A DNA stretch of 64,000 nucleotides. Source: Meiothermus sp. QL-1 (GTDB lineage Bacteria; Deinococcota; Deinococci; Deinococcales; Thermaceae). The notes beneath the pieces were generated by a model that saw nothing but the letters and a program-made list of their open reading frames with translations, was not told the origin of the DNA and ran no database searches. The stretch covers positions 22,400 through 86,399 of the forward strand of contig NZ_QQSV01000011.1 in NCBI RefSeq assembly GCF_003351145.1, given 5' to 3'. Position 1 is the first letter of the stretch. Every line of letters starts with the position of its first letter. Both the position numbers and the translations under genes were made by a program. Below are positions 26,934 to 34,726 of this stretch, piece after piece.

Positions 26934-27980
26934 TCACCCCTCCCGTCCTGAAACCCCCGCCTCGGCGAAGGTGGCCATGCCGGCCATGACCTGGGCCGCA
27001 GCCCGCAGAATGGGGAAGCTGAGCACCGCCCCGGTCCCCTCGCCCAGGCGCATATCGAGCTCGAGGATGGGCCTCAAGCCCAGGGCCTCGAGCTGCCGCG
27101 CATGCCCCGGCTCCACCGAGCGGTGGCCGGCGAAAAGGTAGCCCTGCACCCCGGGCTCCATCCGGCAGGCCACCAATGCCCCCGCCGTTACCGGAAATCC
27201 GTCGGTCACCAAAGGCACCCCGGCCTCGGCCCCGGCCAGAAACACCCCGGCGACAGCGGCTATCTCCAGCCCCCCCAGCTCGGCCAGGAGGGCCAGGGGC
27301 TCAGCCCTTTGCAGATCGCCCAGCCGGGCCTGGGCCCGGGCCAGGGCAGTCCGGACAGCCTCGAGCTTTCGCGCATACCCCGCCTCGTCCACCCCCGTAC
27401 CGCGTCCGGTCACCGCCTCCGCCGGCAGGCCCAGCAGGGCTGCGGTAAGGGCCGAGGCCGCCGTGGTGTTGCCTATGCCCATATCTCCCGCCGCAAGCAG
27501 CGTGGCCCCGGCCTGAAGGGCCATCCGGGCCGCTTCCCGACCCGCCTCCAGCGCGGCCTGGGCCTCGGTGCGGGTCATGGCTGGCTCCCGAACGATGTTG
27601 CCGCTTCCAGGGCGCACCCTGCGCCGGAGCACCCCCGGGGCCTCCACCTCCTCCGCCACCCCCACGTCCAGCACCAGGACCTCAGCGCCGCAGGCCCGGG
27701 CCATCTGGTTGATGGCAGCCCCCCCACGGGCGAAGTTCTGCACCATCTGGGCGGTCACCCGCGCGGGGTAGGCCGAGACCCCCTCGGCTGCCACCCCGTG
27801 GTCCGCCACGCACACCACCACCGCCCCCGGCCCCAGGCTGGGCTTCAGGGTCTGCTGGATGGCCGCAAGCCGTACGCCCAGCGTTTCCAGAAAGCCCAGC
27901 GACCCCTGGGGTTTGGTGAGCTGGTCGTGGTGGGCCTGGGCCCTTTTGATCCATTCCTGCGAGACCGCTCTTATTCCCAT
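26934..27980 (-). CDS. cobT: Nicotinate-nucleotide--dimethylbenzimidazole phosphoribosyltransferase CobT
   Basis: 348 residues. It makes alpha-ribazole phosphate from nicotinate mononucleotide and dimethylbenzimidazole. Motifs include DQLTKPQGSLGFLETLG near the N-terminus, VCVADHGVAAEGVSAYP (about 60-75), LLAAGDMGIGNTTAASALTAAL (about 170), and the catalytic region RLGEGTGAVLSFPILRAA at the C-terminus. ATG at 27980 is chosen, since it starts at the conserved IRAVSQEW and the upstream extension overlaps cobU. The gap to cobU is 7 bp. Confidence 0.93.
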   Translation of the reverse strand: MGIRAVSQEWIKRAQAHHDQLTKPQGSLGFLETLGVRLAAIQQTLKPSLGPGAVVVCVADHGVAAEGVSAYPARVTAQMVQNFARGGAAINQMARACGAEVLVLDVGVAEEVEAPGVLRRRVRPGSGNIVREPAMTRTEAQAALEAGREAARMALQAGATLLAAGDMGIGNTTAASALTAALLGLPAEAVTGRGTGVDEAGYARKLEAVRTALARAQARLGDLQRAEPLALLAELGGLEIAAVAGVFLAGAEAGVPLVTDGFPVTAGALVACRMEPGVQGYLFAGHRSVEPGHARQLEALGLRPILELDMRLGEGTGAVLSFPILRAAAQVMAGMATFAEAGVSGREG

Positions 27981-27987
27981 CCGCACC

Positions 27988-28488
27988 TCACTTGAGCTGC
28001 AAGGGCAGGCCCGCCACCAGCAAATAGACCTGCTGGGCTGCCCGGGCCACCTGCCGGTTGGCCGCGCCCAGCACGTCGCGGTAGCGGCGGGCCAGAGGAT
28101 TCTCGGGCACAATGCCCATCCCCACCTCGTTGGTGACCACCACGAGGGTCTTGCCGCTCTCGCGCCAGGCCGCCAGCAGGGCCTCTACCTGGGGCTCCAC
28201 CGCTTCTTCGCGGTGCATCAGGTTGGAAACCCACAGCGTCAGGCAGTCCAGCACCACCACCCCGAAGCGGGCCCGGCGCAGGGCCTCGGGTACCCAAAGG
28301 GGCACCTCGAGGGTCTCCCAGGCCCCGGGGCGCGCCCGGCGGTGCTGCTCGATGCGGGCCCTCATCTCCTCGTCCAGGGGCTCGGCGGTGGCCAGAAAGC
28401 TCACCTCCTCCCCTCCAAGCCGCTGGGCCAGCTCCTGGGCGAACTGGCTCTTGCCCGCCCGGACCCCCCCTGTCACCAGCACCAGCAC
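27988..28488 (-). CDS. cobU: Adenosylcobinamide kinase / guanylyltransferase CobU
   Basis: 166 residues. It phosphorylates adenosylcobinamide and adds GMP to activate it for CobS. The P-loop GGVRAGKSQFAQELAQ is at the very N-terminus; VSFLATAEPLDEEMRARIEQHRRARP (about 35-60) and VVLDCLTLWVSNLM are family signatures, as is TNEVGMGIVPENPLARRYRD. The GTG start overlaps the stop of cobC by design of the operon. Confidence 0.93.
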   Translation of the reverse strand: MLVLVTGGVRAGKSQFAQELAQRLGGEEVSFLATAEPLDEEMRARIEQHRRARPGAWETLEVPLWVPEALRRARFGVVVLDCLTLWVSNLMHREEAVEPQVEALLAAWRESGKTLVVVTNEVGMGIVPENPLARRYRDVLGAANRQVARAAQQVYLLVAGLPLQLK

Positions 28489-29025
28489 CTAGCCCCCCTC
28501 CCGCACAAACAGAAGCCGCCGCTGCTGCCAGTCCACCCCTACCACTGCACAGGGGGGCAAGAAGGTGTCCCGGCCCAGCGCCCTGAGCACCAGCCGCAAC
28601 ACCCCCCCGTGGGTGAAGACCAGGTAGCGCCCCACCCCCAAGCCCTCCAGCACTCCAAACACCCGGCGGCGGAAAGCCTCCACCGACTCCCCCCCGGGGG
28701 CCTGGAAGCCCTCGAAGGCCAGCAGGGCCTGCCGGTGCACCTCGGGCAGCGCAGCCCAGGGAAGGCCATCCAACTCCCCAAAGTCGATTTCCCGCAAGGC
28801 CTCGAGCTGGAGCTCTGGCTCTGCATAGGCCAGGCGCGCGGTCTCCACCGCCCGCCTCAGGTCCGAGGCCAGCACCCCTTCGAAGCGCTCCCGCCGCAGC
28901 CAGTCCCCAAGCCGCCGGGCCTGGTCCTCGCCCTTTGGGGAAAGCGGCACATCGCTCCAGCCCGTAAGCCGCCCCTCCGCGTTCCAGAGGGTCTCCCCGT
29001 GTCGCACCAGCCAGACCTCGCCCAC
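28489..29025 (-). CDS. cobC: Histidine phosphatase, probable alpha-ribazole phosphatase CobC
   Basis: 178 residues of the phosphoglycerate-mutase/histidine phosphatase family. The catalytic RHGET (LVRHGETLWNAEGRLTGWSD) is at residue 8, with the second histidine in VFTHGGVLRLVLRAL (about 140). CobC removes the phosphate from alpha-ribazole phosphate; the assignment depends on the flanking cobU and transporter genes, because the fold alone does not define substrate. Starts with GTG, one base after the upstream stop. Confidence 0.8.
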   Translation of the reverse strand: MGEVWLVRHGETLWNAEGRLTGWSDVPLSPKGEDQARRLGDWLRRERFEGVLASDLRRAVETARLAYAEPELQLEALREIDFGELDGLPWAALPEVHRQALLAFEGFQAPGGESVEAFRRRVFGVLEGLGVGRYLVFTHGGVLRLVLRALGRDTFLPPCAVVGVDWQQRRLLFVREGG

Positions 29026-29026
29026 C

Positions 29027-29791
29027 CTACCTCCCCAGAAGCACCACCGGGCGGCCCTCCAGGCTGCACACCCGCACCTGGGGCCCGTAGGCTCTTTGCA
29101 GAAGCTCCTGGGTCAGCACCTCCTCTGGTCGGCCCCAGGCCCAAAGCCGCCCTGCCTGCAAAAAGGCCACCCGGTCGGCCCAGCAGGCCAGGTTGGGGTC
29201 GTGCAGCACCGTGAGTATACCCATCCCCTGCTGTTTGAGGCCTGCGAGGAGCTCGAGAAACTCGGCCTGGTGGTGCAGGTCGAGGTGGTTGGTAGGCTCG
29301 TCCAGAAGCAGGAAACTGGGCCGGGCCGCCAGCGCCCGGGCCAGGAGCACCCGCTGCCGTTCCCCGCCCGAGAGCGTGGGCAGCCAGCGGTGGCGGAAGG
29401 CTTCCACCCCGGTCGCCCGCATGGCCCAGGCCACCGCCTCGGCATCGGCGGGCCCGGGCCGCCCCAGAAGCCCCAGGTGCGGGGTGCGGCCCAGGTAAAC
29501 CACCTCCTCTACCGTAAGGTCCTCGGGGTACAGGCCCATCTGGGCCAGGAAGGCAATCCGCTGGCCCCTTTCCCAGCTACTGTAGGCCTCGAGCCTCCTC
29601 CCCTCGAGCCAGACCTCCCCCACCTGCGGCTGCAGCAAACCCGCCATCAAGCGCAGCAGGGTGCTCTTCCCCGCCCCGTTGGGACCAAGCAGCGCCAGCC
29701 ACTCTCCCCTGCGCAGCGCAAGGGACACGCTCTCCACCACTGCCTTGCCCCGGTAGGCAAAGCCCACCTGCCTGGCCTCGAGCCCTCCCAC
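29027..29791 (-). CDS. ABC transporter ATP-binding protein, BtuD/FecE type
   Basis: 254-residue ATPase of cobalamin/iron-siderophore importers. Walker A LLGPNGAGKSTLLRLMAGLL (about residue 37), signature LSGGERQRVLLARALA (about 140), Walker B SFLLLDEPTNHLD. The GTG at 29791, with AAGGA 8 bases upstream, starts next to the conserved LEARQVGFAYRGK; a TTG 36 bases earlier is an alternative. No permease or binding protein lies in the window, so the partner subunits are elsewhere. The location at the head of cob genes suggests corrinoid uptake. Confidence 0.8.
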   Translation of the reverse strand: MGGLEARQVGFAYRGKAVVESVSLALRRGEWLALLGPNGAGKSTLLRLMAGLLQPQVGEVWLEGRRLEAYSSWERGQRIAFLAQMGLYPEDLTVEEVVYLGRTPHLGLLGRPGPADAEAVAWAMRATGVEAFRHRWLPTLSGGERQRVLLARALAARPSFLLLDEPTNHLDLHHQAEFLELLAGLKQQGMGILTVLHDPNLACWADRVAFLQAGRLWAWGRPEEVLTQELLQRAYGPQVRVCSLEGRPVVLLGR

Positions 29792-29830
29792 TGCTATAAT
29801 CCTTACGCCCAAAACCTCAGCCCGCAAGCC

Positions 29831-31060
29831 CTAGAAGGAGGGCCAGGCCGGGGCGGGCTCGAGGCCCAAACCTTGCAGGTAGTCGCGCAGCTCGATGTAG
29901 TGGGCCTCACCTACCGGCCTATGCCCGTGGGCCAGAATACTCTCATTGCGCCGAGCTACCAGACCGCCCAGCTTTCCGCCGGCAGTGTAATCGGCATAAA
30001 GGCGCTGGGACAGGCTTTCGTTTCGACCCAAAGCACTGTCCAACCCTGCCGCCACACTCAGCGCTTCGCGCAGGCCCGAGGCCCTGTTGTAGCGCTCGGC
30101 CCAGACTGCAAAGTCGCTGTATGCTTCCGTAAAGGTCTTGGGGTCGTAAACCAGCAGACCTACACCCTCGAAGAAATCGGCTTCCACAGCCAGCTCAATG
30201 ACCCGGTAAAGCCTGGCCAGGGCATCGTCGTACCGCCCCCGCGCCGCCCGCCGCTCGGCGTTGGCCAGCAGGTCAGCTAGCAGGGCACGGGTAGGCTTCC
30301 CCTCCTTGTCCAAAATCTGGCGCAGGTGGGACATAGCCTCCTGCAGCCCCTGCAGCACCCGCACCTTGGCCCCGTGGCCCCAGGCCTCGGCGATGCTCAG
30401 GGCGGGCTCGAGGTGCACCTTCAGCTTCTGCCAGGCTTCCTTGTGCCGGAACAAATCCCAGGCCTGCATGGCCTCAGCAATGCCCTTGAGGTGGGTGTAA
30501 AAGCGCTCCTCAGAAGGGGTAAGGGGCCGGGTCAGCAGCTCGCTCAGGAAGTCCTGCGCGGCGCGGTAGTCGCAGCCGTTCCAGGCCCGTCGGAAGCCCT
30601 CCCACTCGCGCAGGCCGTAGCGGTAGGTGGGGTCCTCCAGCACCCTAAGCCGCTCGGAGCCGCTCTTCACCCGGCCCTGGGCATCGCGCTGAGCGCCGCC
30701 CACATAGCTAAAGGTGACGCCCTTTCCGCTCAGGGCCAGCGTGAGGCCCGCCACCATGGTCTTGGTGCCCCCGGTAATGTCGGCCACCACCACCTGGGCC
30801 TCCCACTCCAGGGCTTTTTGCAGGGCCTCGAGGCCCTTGCGGTAGGCTTCGTTCAGGTCTTCGTGGTCGCCAATGAGCAGGGTATGGTGACTGAACTGCC
30901 CGCCGTACTGCCGAAGCAAATCACCTGCCACCGGGTAGCTCGACTGGCTCGCCACAAAAATCACGCCCCTAAGGGGCGCGTGTTCAGCCAGGGCAAACTC
31001 TAGCGGCTCGATGGTCTGGCCCACGGTCAGGATGAGCACTTTGTGGGTCTGGGTTTCCAT
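29831..31060 (-). CDS. CARF-HEPN ribonuclease, TIGR02710/Csm6-like (downstream of array)
   Basis: 409-residue candidate effector of type III CRISPR immunity. The N-terminal CARF domain (about 1-160) has the ligand-loop motif DITGGTKTMVAGL at about residue 93, expected to bind cyclic oligoadenylate made by Cas10. The C-terminal half is alpha-helical and carries RRNESILAHG near residue 370, an R-X6-H HEPN RNase motif. It is the first gene after the repeat array, on the array's transcribed strand. The cobalamin-operon ATPase gene follows within 40 bp of its stop. Confidence 0.82.
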   Translation of the reverse strand: METQTHKVLILTVGQTIEPLEFALAEHAPLRGVIFVASQSSYPVAGDLLRQYGGQFSHHTLLIGDHEDLNEAYRKGLEALQKALEWEAQVVVADITGGTKTMVAGLTLALSGKGVTFSYVGGAQRDAQGRVKSGSERLRVLEDPTYRYGLREWEGFRRAWNGCDYRAAQDFLSELLTRPLTPSEERFYTHLKGIAEAMQAWDLFRHKEAWQKLKVHLEPALSIAEAWGHGAKVRVLQGLQEAMSHLRQILDKEGKPTRALLADLLANAERRAARGRYDDALARLYRVIELAVEADFFEGVGLLVYDPKTFTEAYSDFAVWAERYNRASGLREALSVAAGLDSALGRNESLSQRLYADYTAGGKLGGLVARRNESILAHGHRPVGEAHYIELRDYLQGLGLEPAPAWPSF

Positions 31061-31349
31061 GCCAAAGGTATATCAAAAAACCTGCCCCAACAGTCAAAAA
31101 AAACAACCCCAACCTCCGCTTGGGCAACAGACGTTCAATCGCCTCTACCACCCTGCTCCTTTGTCTGTCCGGCCAGCCCATGGCCACACTGGACTTTTGC
31201 CTTGCTCACATGCCCAGCTTGGCAGGCCAGGTGCCACAAGCTCCTCCCTTACCGCATGGGGCGGTTTTGGTAAGGGTCATCCACATCGCAAGTTTTGCTC
31301 TCAGCAGGCTGTATGGCTCACCTTCCCCTACAGCGTGAAGGAAGGGTTT

Positions 31350-31678
31350 GCTGCAATCCCCTTGCGGGGCTATTTGTTTGCAACACTATTGTGAGCGGCG
31401 AACAGTACAAGACGTACAACAAGTTGCAATCCCCTTGCGGGGCTATTTGTTTGCAACTAAACACGGGGCAGTTTCTCATTGTCCAGACCATCTGGTTGCA
31501 ATCCCCTTGCGGGGCTATTTGTTTGCAACTTGGGCTACGCTGATAACGGGCATTCTGGGAACCTACATAGGTTGCAATCCCCTTGCGGGGCTATTTGTTT
31601 GCAACTGGAGTACACGGTGAGCAAGCTGGACCGGGCCATGCGGGTTGCAATCCCCTTGCGGGGCTATTTGTTTGCAAC
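31350..31678 (-). CRISPR. CRISPR array, 5 repeats, 4 spacers
   Basis: 35-bp repeats (plus-strand reading GTTGCAATCCCCTTGC to TTGTTTGCAAC) at 31350-31384, 31423-31457, 31495-31529, 31571-31605 and 31644-31678. Spacers are 38, 37, 41 and 38 bp. The first (leftmost) repeat has one change, C for T at its second base; the rest are identical. On the minus strand the repeat ends ATTGCAAC, the usual type III crRNA 5' tag. The variant repeat is therefore leader-distal and transcription runs right to left. Confidence 0.97.
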
Positions 31679-32059
31679 AGCATACCCCGTTAAATGCCGT
31701 TCTGTACAGCACCCCCAGAGGGGGGTTTTATGAGAGCTGCTGGTTATCCACAGGCAACCTGTGGATAACTCCAAAAAAAGCGCGGTTTTTTACGATGGAT
31801 GCTTACAAAGTCGCGCTTTTAGATTTTTCGCATTCGCATGTTGCGATAAGAATCGAAGAAACCTGTTTTCAAGGAACCTGCCGGATAACCCCGGCGACTA
31901 CAGCATAGCACTTTGCGCAAAACATAATGGTTCACTCTAAAAAAGCGCTTCCATGGCCTTTGGAACGGTATCTTCGGGGCATTTTTCAGAAGAGCGTGTG
32001 CCTTCGCGATCGTATTTTTAGCTCGTAAAAGCAGAGTAACGCCGGGTGTAACGCGGGCT
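31679..32059 (-). promoter_or_regulatory. CRISPR leader region
   Basis: A 381-bp gene-free stretch between cas2 and the array, clearly more A/T-rich than its surroundings. On the minus strand a weak promoter candidate TTGAAA-N17-TTATCG is present. It holds two inverted repeats, the DnaA-box palindrome (31743-31769) and AAAAGCGCG/CGCGCTTTT arms at 31776-31784 and 31812-31820. A plus-strand CCCCC-AGA-GGGGG hairpin with trailing TTTT lies near 31712-31730. Leader identity is inferred from position and repeat orientation. Confidence 0.65.
31743..31769. promoter_or_regulatory. Inverted pair of DnaA-box sequences
   Basis: GTTATCCACAGG-CAA-CCTGTGGATAAC, a perfect 12-bp inverted repeat. Each arm contains a full consensus DnaA box (TTATCCACA at 31744-31752, and its complement at 31760-31768). 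It lies 65 bp upstream of the leader-proximal repeat. Confidence 0.7.
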
Positions 32060-32335
32060 TCAGAGAATCAGGTAGTCGGGGTTCTCGGACAGGCGGGCCG
32101 TGCCCAGCACCTCCACCGTACCCCCAACGGGGTATATCCGGACGCTGTCCTGGGTGAGGTCCACCTTCTTACGCAAAAGCCTTTTCAGCTCGGCAAGCTG
32201 GGCGGGGCTCAGCCAACACTCGAACACCGAGAGCTGCACCCGCTCGCCAAAGCTCTTGAGGGTGTTGGCCACCTTTACCCGGCGGCCATCGTCGGGGATG
32301 TCGTAGGCAATGGTGTATAGGCGTTCGGCGGGCAT
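32060..32335 (-). CDS. cas2: CRISPR-associated endonuclease Cas2
   Basis: 91-residue adaptation protein. It starts PAERLYTIAYDIPDDGRRVKVAN, where IAYDIPDD holds the conserved metal-site Asp, and continues FGERVQLSVFECWL, typical of the Cas2 ferredoxin fold. ATG at 32335 follows GGAGG, a ribosome site that overlaps the end of cas1. Longer in-frame starts upstream lie inside cas1 and are rejected. It is the last protein gene before the leader and array. Confidence 0.95.
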   Translation of the reverse strand: MPAERLYTIAYDIPDDGRRVKVANTLKSFGERVQLSVFECWLSPAQLAELKRLLRKKVDLTQDSVRIYPVGGTVEVLGTARLSENPDYLIL

Positions 32336-32336
32336 C

Positions 32337-33308
32337 TTACCTCCATAGGTAAAAGGGCGTATAGAGCTCGCGGCCCAGCAGAGCGGCCTTGAGGCGGGCG
32401 GCCTGGGTTTCCAGAAGGGTCTGGTAGGTTTGGCGGAAGCCCTTGGGGTGCTGGGCCTCCTGGGCAAAGCGGGCCTCCAACAGGCGCAGGAGGGTTTTGC
32501 GGCCGGCGTCGTTTAGGTACACCCCACCACCCCGGGCCTCGCTGTGTCTCTCGGGGCTGAGTTCGGCCCGCAAAAAAGCCCCCAGCACCACGGCGTCTAC
32601 CACCGGAACCCGAAACTCCTCCATCAGGTCGAAGGCCAAAGCTGGGTTACGCCTTCCTTCGGCATGCAGCAGGCCCAGCTCGGGGTGCAGCCCGGCCAGG
32701 TGCAAAGCCAGCAGGGTACGGCCCAGGAGCACCATGTAGCCATACGAGAGGGCCGCGTTTACCGCATCGGTGGGGGGACGGCGGTTGCGTCCGGTAAAGC
32801 CGTAGGGCGAGAGCACCGCCTGCAGACCGGCAAAGTAGGCCCTGGCAGCGTTGCCCTCCACGCCCCGCAGGGCCTCCAGGTGGGGCACCTGGGGCAGGGC
32901 TTCGAGTGCGGCCTGAAGCTCCCGAACCAACGGCTCAACGGACGCCTGACGGGCCAGGCGCTCGAGCACCACCAGGCCGGAGCGCAGCTTGCCCTGCACA
33001 AAGCCCTGGGCAAAGGGTAAGGGGCTCTGCTGGGCCGCCAGTTGGGCCCGCAGCACCTCGGGGGCCAGGGCCTGGGGCGCGGTGGCCTGGCCGTAGAGCT
33101 GGCCCTCCAGGGTGGCGTAGAGCACCGGCACCCCCTGGCGCAGCAGAAAACCCAGGGCCGGGGTGGTGAGGCGCACGTTGCCCCAGACCACCACCCCCCG
33201 CACCTTGCGGGCCGGGAGCTGGGCCAGGGTTTGTTCGTCCAACTCCACCAGCAGCCGGCCCTGGCGCAGGCGAAGGGTGGCGGACTGCTCGGTGAGGTGG
33301 AGGGTCAA
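32337..33308 (-). CDS. cas1: CRISPR-associated endonuclease Cas1
   Basis: 323-residue integrase for spacer acquisition. An N-terminal beta domain (residues 1-85, ending near LYATLEGQLYGQ) precedes a helical catalytic domain. The catalytic residues fall in LEALRGVEGNAARAYF (Glu, about 150), LLHAEGRRNPALAFDLMEEFR (His and Asp, about 215-230) and the following VPVVDAVVL. TTG is the apparent start, with only weak Shine-Dalgarno. The stop overlaps the cas2 ribosome site. Confidence 0.95.
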   Translation of the reverse strand: MTLHLTEQSATLRLRQGRLLVELDEQTLAQLPARKVRGVVVWGNVRLTTPALGFLLRQGVPVLYATLEGQLYGQATAPQALAPEVLRAQLAAQQSPLPFAQGFVQGKLRSGLVVLERLARQASVEPLVRELQAALEALPQVPHLEALRGVEGNAARAYFAGLQAVLSPYGFTGRNRRPPTDAVNAALSYGYMVLLGRTLLALHLAGLHPELGLLHAEGRRNPALAFDLMEEFRVPVVDAVVLGAFLRAELSPERHSEARGGGVYLNDAGRKTLLRLLEARFAQEAQHPKGFRQTYQTLLETQAARLKAALLGRELYTPFYLWR

Positions 33309-33328
33309 GGTGCGTCCCGCTGCAAAAC

Positions 33329-34726
33329 CTAAACTTCTATGGGTTCCACCGCCGGAAAGACCCTGGCCTCCTCGCGCGTTTTTTGGTAAAGCTTGCGCCC
33401 AAGCTGCTGGAGCTTTTCTAGGTCGCCTTTCTTGCTCACCTCCAAACCGTGAATCAAAAGGCTCTTGTTGCGGCTTTGCAGCATGCCCTGGTAGCCGCGC
33501 AGGTCGGCTTCGGAGAACTGCTCTAGCGCCGGGTCGCTCAGGTAGCGCAATAAGGCAATACCCTCCAAAAGCCCCAGCTTTTGCACCGGTCGAATCTTCT
33601 CTAGGGGCAGCCCCAGCCAGCTTGCTAAGGAGTGCCGAAGATGCTCTTGCTCCTCGGGGCTCAGGTTGGGGTCGTCGTCGCTGCGGCCCCGCACGGCCAG
33701 GCGGTGTTGCAGGATGAGCTCGAGGGCCCGATAAAAGTACAAAGCCGCTATAACCGGCTGGCGCTCCTTGCGCTCCTCGCCCAGTTGAAGCAGGGTGGCC
33801 ACCAGCCAGAGGGCTCCTTTGGAATCGGCCAAACTTTGCGATTTGAGCAGATGGACGATGGCCTCGAGGCCCTCCTTTTGCTCCTTCAGGCGCTGGGCGT
33901 GGCGGGCCAGCGGGTGGGCGCGGTAGGCGTCCTGGCCCAAAAAGCCGAAAAGGCGGGCGGCGTTGCCCTGGGCTCCCTCAAAGTCCAGCGCATACCAGCG
34001 CTGGTACATCTCGCACAAGGCCGCATACACCTCAAAGCTGCCCTGGCCGGTTTTTCGTCTGAGCGCGTTGAACTTATCGGCAGCCTTACCGAACTCTCGA
34101 GCCCTATAAAGCTCCTGGGCCAGGTGCTCGTCGAGGTCGCCCAGCACCTCGTGGGGGTTGGGCAGCAGGATGAGCTTCTCGGTGCCGGCCACCGGCTTGC
34201 GCAAGATGGGGTCAAAGGCGTCGTTGTCCACGTAGGCCACCCGCAGGCTGGGGTATACCCGTTGCAGAAAGTAGCCCGCCGCGGCCATCCCCGCGCTCAT
34301 GGCCTTGGTGCCGCTGGTGAGGTCGAGGGCAATCTTTTTGCCGGGGTGCTTGCGCACCTGCTCGCCCACCGCCTGGTACAGCCGGGTTACGTCGCTTTTG
34401 TCAATCTCGATGGGGTAGACCTCCTGGCCCAGGTCGCGCTGAAACTGCGCCAGATAGCGCTTGCTCTCCGGCGTGTGCAGCACGTACACCTCGGAAGCCC
34501 CCAGCCCCAAAGCCGCCAGGGTGGTGGCCTCAGGGCTGGTGCCCAGGGTGTGGATGGAGACCTCGAAGGTCTCCCGCAAGGGGTAGACCTGGGGCTCCTG
34601 TCGCCATAGCTCGAGCAAAAGAGGCCAGACGGTTTGGTTGTACAGCTCCTGGGCCTTGGTGCCCTCAAGCTCCTGGGCCTTTAGGTTCTGCCAGGCTTGC
34701 TGAATCTTCTGCTTCAGGTCTTGCAT
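33329..34726 (-). CDS. CARF-HEPN ribonuclease, TIGR02710/Csm6-like (inside cas operon)
   Basis: 465 residues, second CARF-type effector candidate. The N-terminal part to about residue 190 is CARF-like, with IALDLTSGTKAMSAGMA near residue 132; this is the same D.T.GTK.M motif as in the gene at 29831-31060, but with Ser for the first Gly. The C-terminal half is helical and ends with RNKSLLIHG near residue 418, an R-X6-H HEPN motif. The ATG follows GGAGGAAG. It overlaps the 3' end of cas6 by 62 bp and precedes cas1. Confidence 0.82.
   Translation of the reverse strand: MQDLKQKIQQAWQNLKAQELEGTKAQELYNQTVWPLLLELWRQEPQVYPLRETFEVSIHTLGTSPEATTLAALGLGASEVYVLHTPESKRYLAQFQRDLGQEVYPIEIDKSDVTRLYQAVGEQVRKHPGKKIALDLTSGTKAMSAGMAAAGYFLQRVYPSLRVAYVDNDAFDPILRKPVAGTEKLILLPNPHEVLGDLDEHLAQELYRAREFGKAADKFNALRRKTGQGSFEVYAALCEMYQRWYALDFEGAQGNAARLFGFLGQDAYRAHPLARHAQRLKEQKEGLEAIVHLLKSQSLADSKGALWLVATLLQLGEERKERQPVIAALYFYRALELILQHRLAVRGRSDDDPNLSPEEQEHLRHSLASWLGLPLEKIRPVQKLGLLEGIALLRYLSDPALEQFSEADLRGYQGMLQSRNKSLLIHGLEVSKKGDLEKLQQLGRKLYQKTREEARVFPAVEPIEV

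Noticed and set aside
25992..29827. Cobalamin riboswitch in front of the cob operon
   Set aside because: The operon begins 39 bp after another gene and no B12 box (GCCACTG) is seen near its start.
30984..31187. Small membrane protein overlapping the start of the CARF gene on the minus strand
   Set aside because: The frame has a hydrophobic stretch, but no ribosome site, and it lies almost half inside the CARF gene; chance is more likely.
31350..31678. Short coding frames across the repeat array
   Set aside because: They are made by the repeats themselves (repeated QSPCGAICLQ peptides).
31711..31732. Terminator right of the array on the plus strand
   Set aside because: A CCCCC-AGA-GGGGG hairpin with TTTT is present, but no plus-strand transcript is expected there; kept only as a note in the leader entry.
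31743..31769. Chromosomal replication origin
   Set aside because: Only two DnaA boxes are present, with no dnaA or dnaN gene and no box cluster nearby; Thermus oriC has many boxes.
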